Counted from the first letter of the stretch, positions 1 to 8,688 are shown. The stretch is DNA of 62,967 nucleotides from Lactiplantibacillus xiangfangensis (GCF_001438845.1 NZ_JQCL01000089.1:8092-71058), one strand, 5' to 3'. Notes: generated by a model not told the origin, from the sequence alone. Made by a program: numbers and translations.

Positions 1-349
1 CAAAAGACGCCAGCTAACAGTGCCTACACTGCCCACTAGTTCTGCCGGCTGCGCTAGGATTGGTTAAAAACAAGCTAGATCAATTTTCATAGAAAGATTA
101 CCTTAGCTGGAGGTCACCCATGATGAATCTGCCGCGAAAGTGGCGTTGACCGGTGGACTTCCGGTTTACACCACCGACGTCTTGCAAGACGTGGGGTTAC
201 GGCTTGCAAACGAGGACTAAGACCGTTTCTCAGGCTTAGTCCGGTCGCCGCGACAGATTCATCATGGGCGGCCGGAAGCGACAAGTTTACCGACTTTGTT
301 AGTGTTGGTATGTTGCTAGTATCAGTTTTTATGACTTTCAACCCTTAGT
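1..349 (-). repeat. Composite intergenic repeat element E1 (B and A modules), cut by window start
   Basis: This gene-free stretch holds a composite foldback element read in reverse. Bases 1-62 match the end of module B seen complete at 3916-4096 (shared text around CGCCAGCTAACAGTG and TTCTGCCGGCT). Bases 110-275 are a diverged module A, with inverted ends CCCATGATGAATCTG (117-131) and CAGATTCATCATGGG near 254-269. Its inner hairpin matches the other A copies around 'ACCGG..TCCACCGGTCAA'. The terminal sequence CTTTCAACCCTTAGT lies at 335-349. The left end is outside the window. I see no gene here. Confidence 0.7.
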
Positions 350-358
350 AAACCAAAA

Positions 359-405
359 GCGAACGGCTCACCATCTTAAATGATGATGAACCGTTCGCCT
401 TTTTA
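359..405. terminator. Bidirectional rho-independent terminator
   Basis: A hairpin pairs GCGAACGG (359-366) with CCGTTCGC (391-398), flanked by A-rich sequence on one side and TTTTT on the other. It closes the minus-strand transporter gene that ends at 416 and could also stop plus-strand transcription coming out of the repeat. Confidence 0.8.
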
Positions 406-415
406 ATGGTAAAAA

Positions 416-1363
416 TTAATCGTGTTGATCAGCAGGATCGTCCGCTTTAAAGTTTTCTGCGCTTCGGTCATTCGGTGCCTGACCAATTGCGAGAATAAAG
501 ACGGTACTGATGATAAGTAAACTGCCGACGATATCGAGCCAACCGAAACTGACACCTAGGAGTACAACGGCAATGACGGTCGCAGATAGGGGCTCGAAGG
601 CGTCCAACAAACTTACAACGGTCGGTCGAATATATTGGAGACTTTGGAGGAAAAACAAGAACGCCAGCAAGGTCCCAAAAATAACGACAAAACTCAGTTT
701 GCTAATGTTTAACACTGTCAGCGGAATGTGAATACTCCAGACCGGTTGAACAAAGTTAAATAAGATTCCTCCAAGTAACATGGACCACGTGTTGACGGTC
801 ATCGGACTATATTTAGTCAGCAATTGTGTCGGCATTAATGTGTTCGTTGCCGATGAAACGCCAGATAGTAAGCCCCATATAAGGGCCCACACCGAGATGA
901 CCAAGGTGCCGGGATTGCCGTGCGTGACGAGTAGAAACGATCCCAGTAAGGCAAATAAGATGGCAATACCTTCCGCACGGGTTGGAAATTGCCGGTGCGC
1001 TACCACCATCCAGAGGGCGATGAAGACGGGCCCCATGAATTGTAAGATGGTGGCCGTTGCGGCGTTGCTGGCCTCTACCGCTAAGAAGTAGGTGAACTGA
1101 ACCGGCATTAAGCCTAACAGCGTGTAGCCGACAATCTGCCAGAGATCCCGGGGATGTCGCCAGATTGACCACAGATCAACGTGGGTCAGTAAGCTAATCA
1201 GAAGCAGCCCGATTCCTGCGCCGAGCATCCGAATCCCAGTTAACCAAATTGAATTAATATCGGTCGTATCAAAGAGGGTCTGGGCAATGGCCCCAGAGAT
1301 CCCCCAAAAAGTTGCACTGATACTTGCTAAGAAAATCCCTTTAAATTCCCGACTAGCTTGCAT
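416..1363 (-). CDS. EamA-family (DMT) transporter
   Basis: A 315-residue, strongly hydrophobic protein with about ten membrane helices, arranged as two EamA repeats (roughly residues 8-140 and 155-295). The family belongs to the drug/metabolite transporter superfamily and exports or imports small metabolites across the cytoplasmic membrane. The substrate cannot be read from sequence. The start ATG (1361-1363) has AGGGAGGCG just upstream. The C-terminal tail (ANDRSAENFKADDPADQHD) is polar and cytosolic-looking. It is a single-gene unit ending at the hairpin at 359-405. Confidence 0.9.
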   Translation of the reverse strand: MQASREFKGIFLASISATFWGISGAIAQTLFDTTDINSIWLTGIRMLGAGIGLLLISLLTHVDLWSIWRHPRDLWQIVGYTLLGLMPVQFTYFLAVEASNAATATILQFMGPVFIALWMVVAHRQFPTRAEGIAILFALLGSFLLVTHGNPGTLVISVWALIWGLLSGVSSATNTLMPTQLLTKYSPMTVNTWSMLLGGILFNFVQPVWSIHIPLTVLNISKLSFVVIFGTLLAFLFFLQSLQYIRPTVVSLLDAFEPLSATVIAVVLLGVSFGWLDIVGSLLIISTVFILAIGQAPNDRSAENFKADDPADQHD

Positions 1364-1447
1364 CGACGAACGCCTCCCTAAGTAAAATCACTTTCCATTC
1401 ATTGTAACTGATTTTACTTAGAAAAACGGGACTTAGGCTTAAATAAA

Positions 1448-2437
1448 CTAAAGAACGGCCTGGTTTTGAACTTCGGATGTCACGTCGTTAGCGGCCGCCT
1501 GCCGAGTCGTTTCGGCTAAATGAACTAAGTGGGTCAAAAAGGCGTGGGTCTTAGCATTGTAATTGTACTTAGCACCCAATTTAACCAGGTAGCCGTTGAT
1601 GTAGTCGACCTCGGTTGGTCGGTTATGCGACATATCCTGATACATCGACGGGTAGTGTAGTGGGTTAGCGACTTTGCTGACGTAATTCACGGAAGCGAGT
1701 TCCTCTGCCCTGGTATTGAGCATCGTCACGCCATCGCGTTCGCAGACGTCGTAGGCTTCGTTGATCAACTGGCGACTGAGCTCATCGGCTCCGGGATAGG
1801 CCGCGTATTCACCCATCGTGATTTCAAATAGGGTACACAAGGTGTTGACGACCGAGTTAAAGACCACTTTAGCTAACAAGGTGCCGCGGAAGTTAGTGGT
1901 TAAGTTAGGGTTAAACTGACATTTTTCAAGTTCAGTCACGATACGATGTGTCATCTCATCGGGCTGTTCGGTGTAATTTGCCAAGTTCATCGTCCCAGCA
2001 CCGCGGGCCCCGATGAAGTCAACGTCGCCCGGGCCATTTAAAACCGTTGCGACTAAGGCAGTCCCGGCTAAGACCTTTTGTGGCTGGAAGTATTGAAGCA
2101 GTTTTTCCACGTGGCCCATGCCATTCATACAAGTGAGGACGTATTGATGATCGTTAAACGCGTGAGCGGTGCGGGTCAAGAAATCGGCCAATTGCATTTG
2201 TTTAGTGAAAACGACCCAGACGTCCGGATCATCGTGATAATTTTCTGGAGTGACCACTTTAACGGGAACTAAATGGCGGTCTTGATGATCGCGAGAGACG
2301 TAAACGCCGCCTTGCTTATGAATTTTGTTAACGTTCGGTAACCATGTATCGACGAAATCAACCTGATTGCCTGCTTCTTGTAAGAGGACGCCGTAGCGTA
2401 GCCCCATGGCGCCTGCGCCAAGAACTGTAAAATGCAT
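1448..2437 (-). CDS. Ketopantoate reductase / 2-hydroxyacid dehydrogenase family (PanE/ApbA)
   Basis: A 329-residue two-domain reductase. The N-terminus has the Rossmann nucleotide motif GAGAMG (from residue 6), and the ApbA C-terminal helical domain fills roughly 175-310. The family reduces 2-dehydropantoate with NADPH in pantothenate synthesis. Some lactococcal members instead reduce branched-chain 2-keto acids to 2-hydroxy acids. The start at 2437 (MHFTVLG) is preferred over the upstream in-frame ATG at 2449 because AAAGGATGG sits 8 bases before it, whereas the upstream ATG nearly abuts that site. The T-box leader with a probable isoleucine specifier just upstream favours a branched-chain keto-acid role over pantothenate synthesis. 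That role is inference. Confidence 0.88.
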   Translation of the reverse strand: MHFTVLGAGAMGLRYGVLLQEAGNQVDFVDTWLPNVNKIHKQGGVYVSRDHQDRHLVPVKVVTPENYHDDPDVWVVFTKQMQLADFLTRTAHAFNDHQYVLTCMNGMGHVEKLLQYFQPQKVLAGTALVATVLNGPGDVDFIGARGAGTMNLANYTEQPDEMTHRIVTELEKCQFNPNLTTNFRGTLLAKVVFNSVVNTLCTLFEITMGEYAAYPGADELSRQLINEAYDVCERDGVTMLNTRAEELASVNYVSKVANPLHYPSMYQDMSHNRPTEVDYINGYLVKLGAKYNYNAKTHAFLTHLVHLAETTRQAAANDVTSEVQNQAVL

Positions 2438-2477
2438 ATGTATGACCATCCTTTAAAATGATATTTTATTAATTTAA

Positions 2478-2757
2478 GATGAAAAAAGCCCAGCAGACAA
2501 AAGTCTGCCGGGCGCAGTTGCGTGTTACCACCGGTCATTCGTCAAGCCATTTCGGACTTGACCTCGTGCGAATCATAACTGATCCGACGCACGTTAATGG
2601 GTGCAAACCATGGCCCGTTACTTCTATTCACGGGTCCCGTTCACAGCTGATATTCATGTCACCACCACGGGGTCTGCTCACACCATTTCAGACTCGCTTG
2701 AACCGCTACCGGGGACACTACTGGACTGTTCATAGCTTTTATCATCAAATATTAATT
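2478..2757 (-). promoter_or_regulatory. T-box leader (probable isoleucine specifier)
   Basis: Read on the minus strand, the 280-base leader has the T-box parts in order. A long Stem I has paired ACAG/CTGT and GTCTG/CAGAC segments. The specifier loop near 2649-2657 reads GAATATCAG, in which ATC followed by A fits an Ile codon. The conserved antiterminator sequence CCGGTGGTAACACGCAACTG lies at 2516-2535, followed by a GC-rich terminator hairpin (GCCCGGCAGAC / GTCTGCTGGGC, 2487-2513) and a T-run. Uncharged tRNA would stabilise the antiterminator and switch on the reductase gene downstream. The specifier call is from hand folding and is less certain than the T-box itself. Confidence 0.88.
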
Positions 2758-2764
2758 GTTTTCT

Positions 2765-2793
2765 AATCTAATCTTTTGCCGGTTAAATGTCAA
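2765..2793 (-). promoter_or_regulatory. Promoter of the T-box/reductase unit
   Basis: On the minus strand a perfect -35 TTGACA (2788-2793) is followed after 17 bases by TAGATT (2765-2770). This places the transcription start just ahead of the T-box Stem I. Confidence 0.75.
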
Positions 2794-2967
2794 TGTAATT
2801 TCTTGAATGGTTTTAAATCGAAAGAATGAACGGGTGTACGGGGAGAATGGCGGGGACTAAACTTAATAATCTTCAGAATGCGTTACGCGGGTCGTTTTTG
2901 AAAGCGATTTCCATTCTGGCCGATAATGGCGTACAATTGTAATTGTAAAAATGTGGGAGGGTTAGAC

Positions 2968-3792
2968 ATGCCAAAATATCTAGTCTTTATGGACATTGAT
3001 GGGACTTTACTAACGGACCATCAGTACGTTTCAGAGCGAACGAAAGCGACTATCGAACGGTTACAAAAGCACGACGTCATGTTCTACATTGCAACTGGGC
3101 GGATGTATGAGCTTGCAAAGATTGTACGGAATAAAATTAATCCGGAAGTCCGGTTGGTGACTTCCAACGGTGCCGTGTTTGACGGTGCACAGGGGCGCGA
3201 AATCACAAAACTTGGAGGAGCAGCCGTTGAACTGGCTTATCTAATTGCCCGGCGTGATAATTTGCCAATGATGTTATTTACACCAGAAATGGCCTATTAC
3301 ACGGAACAGATTCCACGCTTTGTGGCCCGGAACGCGGCTAACTTTGATGCCGGTGAGACTTCGATTGGTTACGCTGAAGTGAAGAGCTTTACGCAGTTAT
3401 CCAAAATTGAAGACCAAATTACGAACGGTGTGATTTTAAGTCGTGAAGATATGTCGCGCTTAGATTCAGCCCGTGAGAAGTTAACCAGTAGTAAGTTATT
3501 ACGGTTATCTTCATCCAATCCAAATAATATTGAAATGATTCCTTTAAATACTGACAAGGGAACGGCGGTTAAGCAGATTCAGCGGGAACAAAACGTTGAC
3601 GCTGCGCATACCTTTGTCTTTGGCGACGGTCTCAACGATGTTGGGATGATGGCAGCGGCTGATTTGTCAGTTGCCATGGGAAACGCGTTGCCACAAGTTA
3701 AGACGGCGGCGAACTTCGTGACCGATACGAACTATAATGACGGTTTAGCGTTGTTCTTAGAGAATTACTTTAAAAAACAGCCGTTAAACTAG
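2968..3792 (+). CDS. HAD-superfamily phosphatase, Cof type
   Basis: A 274-residue Cof-like hydrolase. Motif I DIDGT supplies the nucleophile and general acid (D9, D11), motif II is ATGR, and the acidic motif IV is GDGLNDVGM near residue 219. A C2-type cap lies between motifs II and III. Such enzymes dephosphorylate sugar phosphates, flavin or nucleotide phosphates, and the substrate cannot be told here. The start at 2968 is chosen because GGGAGG lies 7 bases upstream; an in-frame ATG at 2926 lacks a site. A possible promoter is TTGAAA (2898-2903), 18 bases, GATAAT (2922-2927). Confidence 0.9.
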   Translation: MPKYLVFMDIDGTLLTDHQYVSERTKATIERLQKHDVMFYIATGRMYELAKIVRNKINPEVRLVTSNGAVFDGAQGREITKLGGAAVELAYLIARRDNLPMMLFTPEMAYYTEQIPRFVARNAANFDAGETSIGYAEVKSFTQLSKIEDQITNGVILSREDMSRLDSAREKLTSSKLLRLSSSNPNNIEMIPLNTDKGTAVKQIQREQNVDAAHTFVFGDGLNDVGMMAAADLSVAMGNALPQVKTAANFVTDTNYNDGLALFLENYFKKQPLN

Positions 3793-3831
3793 TTGGTATC
3801 AGTTAGAAGCCTAAGCTTGCAGGTGATTTTT

Positions 3832-4182
3832 AATCTTTAGATCTAAAGATTGAAAGTGCTAGAACTAGTTCATTGTTGCTATGGCACTACTTAGCATCAG
3901 AAAATTAGCATATTTCGGCGCTTCGTCGGCAGAATCAGTGGGCCGTGGGGTCGGCTACGGCCAAACAACGGTCTTCCGCCTCGCTTGAAATCCTCAAAGG
4001 ACGAGTCTTTCAAGTCGCCCCGCACTGTAACCTGGCAAAAACGCCAGCTAACAGTGTCGACACGGCCAGCTGGTTCTGCCGGCTACGCTAAGATTGTTTT
4101 AAAATAAACTAAACAAGCTTAATAAATTTAATGGTACTATATGAGTTAATTAGCAATCATTTTTGCTTTTCAACTTTTAGCT
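3832..4182 (-). repeat. Composite repeat element E2 (module B)
   Basis: The left end is the perfect 20-base palindrome AATCTTTAGATCTAAAGATT (3832-3851), running into CTAAAGATTGAAAG (3843-3856). The right end is CTTTTCAACTTTTAG (about 4168-4182), its inverted counterpart. Between them lies a full module B (3916-4096), itself a foldback: CGGCAGAATCAGTGGGCC at one end and a diverged inverted copy ending GGTTCTGCCGGC at the other. It is the reverse orientation of the B copy in E3. The rest of the gap to 4355 is AT-rich with no gene that I can see. Confidence 0.75.
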
Positions 4183-4355
4183 TTAGATAGTAATTTAAAG
4201 GCTAAAAAGTATACTCATTTTATTCTAGATTCAAAATAGTCCGGTATCTTTGTGTCGTTTTGACAATAAGGTACTGGGCTATTTTCATGAATAAACTGTT
4301 TTTTTTTACCAGTGAATACTTATGTGATAATCATAAAAAGACAGGGGGAAAGATG

Positions 4356-4739
4356 ATGACTAAGAAAACCAATAAAATCATTATTGGAGCTATTTCCATT
4401 TTATTGATTTTATTTTTTGCTGTTAAGGTAACTTTGTGGGGGCGTGAAGTATATCTTAATTCTGATGACCATATCTCAAGTGTTGTAACAAAAAAGACGA
4501 ATAATATTTTGAGTAAGCATGACTTAAGTGAAATGAAACAATTAGCAAGCGACGCCAAAACATATAATTTGCTGAAGCAAACATCAAAGTCAACTAAAGC
4601 TGAGAATACATCTGGCTATCAGGGGAAAGAAGATAGCATGCCAAGTTACACCACTGAAATTGATGGGAAAAATGTAAATATCCAAATTACTCGCACAGGA
4701 AAGTACGACTGGGGGATTAGAAGGATTGAAGAACAGTAA
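4356..4739 (+). CDS. Small membrane-anchored hypothetical protein
   Basis: A 127-residue protein that I do not recognise. It has a basic N-terminus (MTKKTNK), one hydrophobic segment (about residues 7-27) and a polar, lysine- and serine-rich outside domain, so it is probably membrane-anchored. The start at ATG 4356 has GGGGG 7 bases upstream; the adjacent ATG at 4353 is an alternative. The gene is clearly more AT-rich than its neighbours and sits beside repeat E2, which suggests acquisition or relaxed selection. No catalytic motif is visible. Confidence 0.6.
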   Translation: MTKKTNKIIIGAISILLILFFAVKVTLWGREVYLNSDDHISSVVTKKTNNILSKHDLSEMKQLASDAKTYNLLKQTSKSTKAENTSGYQGKEDSMPSYTTEIDGKNVNIQITRTGKYDWGIRRIEEQ

Positions 4740-4741
4740 GA

Positions 4742-4993
4742 AAAGAATGTTCTCGTGACTATTGTTGTTATTGTATTGTTGATGACAATTTTAAATCTTT
4801 CAATCTTCAGTTGTTAAGTTTTGCCCCATTTAAGGGTCAGGTGATTGACTTTTACGTCAAATTTGGCACACTTAAAGGGGAAGAAATTTAGGATGGAAAT
4901 GCCAAGAATTATTTGGAAAATCCTGATTTTGATGGTCAAAGTTTGGTTTTGACTGTGGAAGTGTCTTTAGGAAGTGATAACTGTGAAAATTGA
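4742..4993 (+). pseudogene. Probable decayed small reading frame
   Basis: One frame reads protein-like sequence (FKSFNLQLLSFAPFK, then VIDFYVKFGTLKGEEI), is broken by a TAG at 4889-4891, and continues (DGNAKNYLENPDFDGQ) to TGA at 4991-4993. No start codon with a ribosome site is obvious. Its end overlaps the start of the next gene by 11 bases, as coupled genes do. This looks like a remnant of an upstream operon partner, but the evidence is weak. Confidence 0.25.
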
Positions 4994-5474
4994 AATTTTA
5001 CCGGCAGCGCAATCGACGGCGCTAGCTATTCTCTCGTTACAGCATTTGGATAATCGTGAGCTTAACCCGGCAATTGAAAAACAATTAGTGACACAAAACG
5101 TTGCCGTGGCCAATCCACAAAGTGCCCTGGCTGATCTAATTCAACTGATTGATCACCGGCACCCAGTGGGTATTCAGGCTTGGGATATGACGGCGTTAAA
5201 CGTTCCGTGTGCGCAGGTCCGAGTCAATGAAAAAGCCGTGACGTTGGTGACACCGATGGAATCAACGGTGGCGCCCAATTTAAATGCAAAAAGTAGTCGG
5301 GTCCTAATCGTCATTGGGTCACCGGGTGCGGGTTCCGAAGTCGTTCATGCGACTGGTCAGGAATTGCAACGCAAAATAAAAGCGTTCTTTGGCATTCAGG
5401 CCCGGCTTCAATTCCGGACGTGCAACCAAGAAACGCAAAGTTTGGAAACTACTAAGACCGACGAGTTGGCGTAA
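4983..5474 (+). CDS. Hypothetical protein
   Basis: A 163-residue soluble protein that I do not recognise. The N-terminal ~85 residues are leucine- and alanine-rich with a likely alpha/beta pattern. The C-terminal half contains RVLIVIGSPGAGSEVV, a glycine-rich turn after a beta strand, but not a true P-loop because no K-S/T follows. The GTG start at 4983 has AGGAAG 8 bases upstream; the GTG at 4974 overlaps that site and is rejected. The 3' end overlaps the convergent phosphatase gene by 23 bases, so transcripts from the two genes would be complementary at their ends. Confidence 0.65.
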   Translation: MKIEILPAAQSTALAILSLQHLDNRELNPAIEKQLVTQNVAVANPQSALADLIQLIDHRHPVGIQAWDMTALNVPCAQVRVNEKAVTLVTPMESTVAPNLNAKSSRVLIVIGSPGAGSEVVHATGQELQRKIKAFFGIQARLQFRTCNQETQSLETTKTDELA

Positions 5475-6123
5475 TGTTAATGTCAATCAAGTTAAATTGA
5501 CGATCGTCGTAGTCGACCCGACTGACACTCGTATTTTTCAGTAATCGGGTTGGCAGTTCACTGGGGCTGATTTGATATAGGAAAGCGCTTAAAACTAAGC
5601 CGTGAGAAACGATTAAGACGTTCTTATCTTGTCCATCTTGTGATTCGAATAGACAAATACGGCGAAGGGTGCGACTAATCCGGTCGGTGACCCCCACGAG
5701 GGTTTCAGCTGCACGGGTCTTATCTAAAGCGTTGAACATCCAAAGCAGGGTGGCAAAGCGTTCTTTGCTCAAAACAAGCTTAACGAACGTTCCCATACCG
5801 AGCTGCTTGCGAACTTGACCCACGATCCAGAGGTTTTTAGTGCCTTCCAAACCGCCAAAGTTAAATTCACGTAAACCGACATCAATTGTCGGTTTTTTTA
5901 TTTCGGGGTGTAGTGCGGTGATGATGCGGGTGGTCTGTTGTGCGCGACCAAGGTCACTAGTATAGGCAGCGTCAAAGTGAACGTCGGCTAACATGCGGGA
6001 CAGTCGTTGGGCTGAGCGGATACCGTTGCGGGTTAATTTGGAGTCGTAAATGCCTTGTAACCGACCCGCGGCGTTCAGTTCAGTTTGTCCGTGTCGAACT
6101 AAGTACAAATGAATCGTTGCCAT
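5452..6123 (-). CDS. Histidine phosphatase family protein (phosphoglycerate-mutase-like)
   Basis: A 223-residue member of the histidine phosphatase superfamily. The signature RHG (residues 10-12, catalytic His11) opens the protein, with the second-half catalytic His in the segment VSHGLVL. The family includes cofactor-dependent phosphoglycerate mutases and broad phosphatases; the extra loop between the halves suggests a phosphatase. The start at 6123 (MATIHLY) is chosen because AAAGGGG lies 7 bases upstream, while the ATG at 6129 is adjacent to it. The gene is convergent with, and overlaps, the hypothetical gene ending at 5474. Confidence 0.88.
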   Translation of the reverse strand: MATIHLYLVRHGQTELNAAGRLQGIYDSKLTRNGIRSAQRLSRMLADVHFDAAYTSDLGRAQQTTRIITALHPEIKKPTIDVGLREFNFGGLEGTKNLWIVGQVRKQLGMGTFVKLVLSKERFATLLWMFNALDKTRAAETLVGVTDRISRTLRRICLFESQDGQDKNVLIVSHGLVLSAFLYQISPSELPTRLLKNTSVSRVDYDDRQFNLIDINITPTRRS

Positions 6124-6241
6124 GCGCATACCCCTTTCGTTAATTGATATAGCTCAATTGTAAGGCCGAGCACATATTTGAACAAGTGTTTAATTGTTAA
6201 TAAACCGTTTATTTTGGGATGAATAAATCATTAGAATGATT

Positions 6242-6900
6242 AACTAAAGTTGGAAAGGCGAAATTGGAAATTAAATGTTGCTGGCTCACTATTTAGGTTG
6301 AACTAAATATGAGCTATTCCGGTTGGCTCCAATCTCGGCATAGGCTTTAAATGATAGTTGTCCCAGCCCCGTTCATGGTGAAAAAGGCGAAAAATAATTG
6401 ATTAAAAACTATCATCATGACTGATGACATGCGGTCGTGGGACCGGGGATAGCCTGGGGAGCGGTCTAGTCCCTCGCCCGGAACGATTGCAAAAGACGCA
6501 ATTGTCCCGAACCGTCCGTGGTGTAAGCCCGGCAAAAAAACGCCGCGCCAACGCCACCATCACGACTGATGACATCAGTGGCAACCTCCGAGCGTCCGAT
6601 TAAAGCAACATTTATCATAGCAACTTCCAACTATATTGAGGGTGCTGACAAATTTAACCGGTTTATTTTAAAATAATCTTAGCGTAGCCGGCAGAGTCAG
6701 CGGGCCGTGTCGGCACTGTTTGCTGGCGTTTTTTGCCAGGTTACAGTGCGGGGCGACTTGAAAGACTCGTTCTTTGAGGCTTTCAAGCGAGGCGGAAGAC
6801 CGTCCTTTGTCTGCAGCCGACCCCATGGCCCACTGATTCTGCCGGCGAAGCGCCGAAAAATACTAATCTTCTGATTGACGGAGCGGCTAACTTAAAGATA
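6242..6900 (+). repeat. Composite repeat element E3 (modules A and B)
   Basis: This gene-free 850-base gap is largely one composite element. The left boundary is AACTAAAGTTGGAAAGG (6242-6258), close to the terminal repeat of E5. Module A spans about 6418-6600 and begins CTGATGACATGCGGTCGTGG, with an inverted counterpart near 6565-6585. A linker ending ACCGGTTTATTTTAAAATAA is nearly identical to that of E6. Module B spans about 6676-6865, with inverted ends CCGGCAGAGTCAGCGGGCC and GGCCCACTGATTCTGCCGG. The right terminus is not clear. Short open frames inside have no ribosome sites and read through the palindromes, so I call no gene. Confidence 0.75.
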
Positions 6901-6916
6901 GTCAGTCGTTGTATAC

Positions 6917-6951
6917 CAAAAAGGAACCATGATAATTTAATCACGGTTCCT
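6917..6951 (-). terminator. Rho-independent terminator of the GT2 gene
   Basis: The hairpin AGGAACCGTGAT / ATCATGGTTCCT, followed on the minus strand by TTTTT, lies 25 bases after the stop of the glycosyltransferase gene. Confidence 0.85.
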
Positions 6952-6976
6952 AAATACTGAGCAGTGTGTCCCTAAG

Positions 6977-7711
6977 TTACTGGTTATTCAAATCTTCACT
7001 AAGCAACTGCTTATTTTCTTGTTTGAGAATTTTAATCATCTTGCGTCGAGCGGCAAAAAATGGAATACCAATATGCGCTAGGTTACTACGGAAGCGCCAA
7101 CGGTAATGGTAAGTTTTGGCGGGAACGTATGGCGCACTAGTGACATAATTAGCGTAACGGAACGCAAAGAGTTGGTCTTCGAGAAAGGCAATGTCTTCGT
7201 TAAATTTAAGTTGGTGGGTCGCAATAATGCTACGAATAAAGCATTTATTCCACGAAAAACCACCAACCGTTCCAAAGTTAATATTCGCAATTAATTCTTT
7301 CTGAGTATACGTTTTAGCGGGACTTGGAACGGCAAGGTAGCCGAAATGCCCACAGACCACTAATTGACTCTTGGGGTTGGCTTGGTAGGCAGCTTGAAAG
7401 CTCGCCAAAAAGTCCGGCTCAACCCAGTCATCGCCATCAACGAAACAGAGGTATTTACCCTTGGCGACCGCCATACCGGAGTTCCGAGCTGCAGAAACAC
7501 CGCGATTACGCTGGTGGGTGACCACGTGAAAGCGATCGTCGTGTGCAACGAAGGTAGCAATTTGGTCACCAGTATCGTCGGTCGAGCAGTCGTTGACGAC
7601 AATTACTTCGAAATCGGTAACGGTCTGCCGTTGCAAGCTCGCCAAGCAACTATTCATAAATTTATGTTGATTGTACGCAGGTACAACCACTGAAAAAAGG
7701 GGTGCTGACAC
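6977..7711 (-). CDS. Family 2 glycosyltransferase
   Basis: A 244-residue GT-A fold glycosyltransferase. It starts SVVVPAYNQ, the classic GT2 nucleotide-sugar strand, continues with NDCSTDDT, and has the metal-binding acidic motif DGDDW near residue 94. It has no membrane segment and probably acts on the cytosolic side, transferring a sugar to a wall polymer or exopolysaccharide. Donor and acceptor are unknown. The GTG start at 7711 has GGAGG 7 bases upstream. It is a single gene flanked by repeat E3 and a gene-poor spacer, not by a polysaccharide cluster. Confidence 0.9.
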   Translation of the reverse strand: MSAPLFSVVVPAYNQHKFMNSCLASLQRQTVTDFEVIVVNDCSTDDTGDQIATFVAHDDRFHVVTHQRNRGVSAARNSGMAVAKGKYLCFVDGDDWVEPDFLASFQAAYQANPKSQLVVCGHFGYLAVPSPAKTYTQKELIANINFGTVGGFSWNKCFIRSIIATHQLKFNEDIAFLEDQLFAFRYANYVTSAPYVPAKTYHYRWRFRSNLAHIGIPFFAARRKMIKILKQENKQLLSEDLNNQ

Positions 7712-7949
7712 GCTAATTCCTCCATCGTAAATTTGGTTACTTTTACCATTATAGTCATAAATTGTGACAAAATTATAGTGAAATCCCCTTTTTTATCGAT
7801 GTTTTAATTATTTTCTTAATGGTAATGTGTAAGAAAAACGGCTTAATGGAGCTGCGTGTTCATTGTAATTGCTTAAATGTTAGGATTGGCGACGGTTTCA
7901 GTCCGACTGACTAATAAAAACGGCCAAATATCAAAACAGTCGAGCCAGT

Positions 7950-8657
7950 TTAATTATTGGCTAAGTTGGTCGTGTGAAAATACAGGGCCAAGTCGGGATA
8001 GACAAAGACGGTGTGCGAAAAGTCTAAGAGGCCGTTGTTTTTATAATAATTGCAGGAATCTAAGGTCATGTAGGTGTCCCCGTGGCCGAGTCCCATTAAT
8101 TGTGATTCTTCCACTGATAGATTCGTTAGGGAAAGGTAGTCATCACTGTTAGCGATACCGATGCCGTACGCCTCACTTAAAAAGTCCCAAATTGAAGAAT
8201 TTACGGCTTCAGTGGATAAGTAAGGTACAACTGAACGGAGGTAGTAGGCCTTTTCTAAACAGTAAAGTTGGTTATGCCAGTAGCGTAACCGAATGACCCG
8301 GTAAAGTTCTTCGTCAACGGGAATGCCGAGTTGACGACTGAGCGCGGTATCACCGTGAATGGTATCAAAGGTGAGGACTTTTGATTCGAGATCACGGGGA
8401 TGTAAGTTACTATTTAACATGGACCGAGCGGACAGGTTCACGACCGTTTTATGTTTTAACTGAATATTGGTAATAAAATAACCACTGCCTTGCACACGTC
8501 GTAAGAGTCCTTGTTGATAGACTAAATCAATTGCTTTACGAATCGTGTTACGGCTGGCATGAAATCGTTCCATCAACTGGGCTTCGGTCGGTAATTTTGT
8601 TTCAAATTGGCCATCTTGAATGGCATTGACGAGTTTGGTCGCAATCTCACGATACAT
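7950..8657 (-). CDS. GntR-family regulator (HutC/UTRA type) of the PTS-glucosidase cluster
   Basis: A 235-residue regulator. The N-terminal winged helix (residues 1-70; LPTEAQLMERFHASRNTIRK, then the wing RRVQGSGYFI) binds DNA, and the C-terminal UTRA domain (about 90-230) binds a small effector, often a sugar phosphate in sugar regulators of this class. It is divergent from the PTS and 6-phospho-beta-glucosidase genes, and copies of a TGGGTACCAATT-like motif lie in the shared intergenic region. It is therefore the likely local repressor, released by a phospho-disaccharide. The effector is inferred, not seen. Confidence 0.9.
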   Translation of the reverse strand: MYREIATKLVNAIQDGQFETKLPTEAQLMERFHASRNTIRKAIDLVYQQGLLRRVQGSGYFITNIQLKHKTVVNLSARSMLNSNLHPRDLESKVLTFDTIHGDTALSRQLGIPVDEELYRVIRLRYWHNQLYCLEKAYYLRSVVPYLSTEAVNSSIWDFLSEAYGIGIANSDDYLSLTNLSVEESQLMGLGHGDTYMTLDSCNYYKNNGLLDFSHTVFVYPDLALYFHTTNLANN

Positions 8658-8688
8658 AATGGTTCACTTCTTCCGGTAGAATAATTTG

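Noticed and set aside
5329-5362. P-loop ATPase motif in the hypothetical protein at 4983-5474 (IGSPGAGSEVV)
   Set aside because: The lysine and Ser/Thr that define Walker A (GKS/T) are missing and no Walker B follows.
4356-5474. Toxin-antitoxin pair formed by the small genes here
   Set aside because: No toxin or antitoxin fold or DNA-binding motif is visible in either protein, and the middle frame is broken.
6402-6584. Open reading frames inside repeat elements (also 114-341, 12746-12937, 44167-44355)
   Set aside because: They have no ribosome sites, run through palindromes on either strand, and their sequences differ freely between copies of the same repeat.
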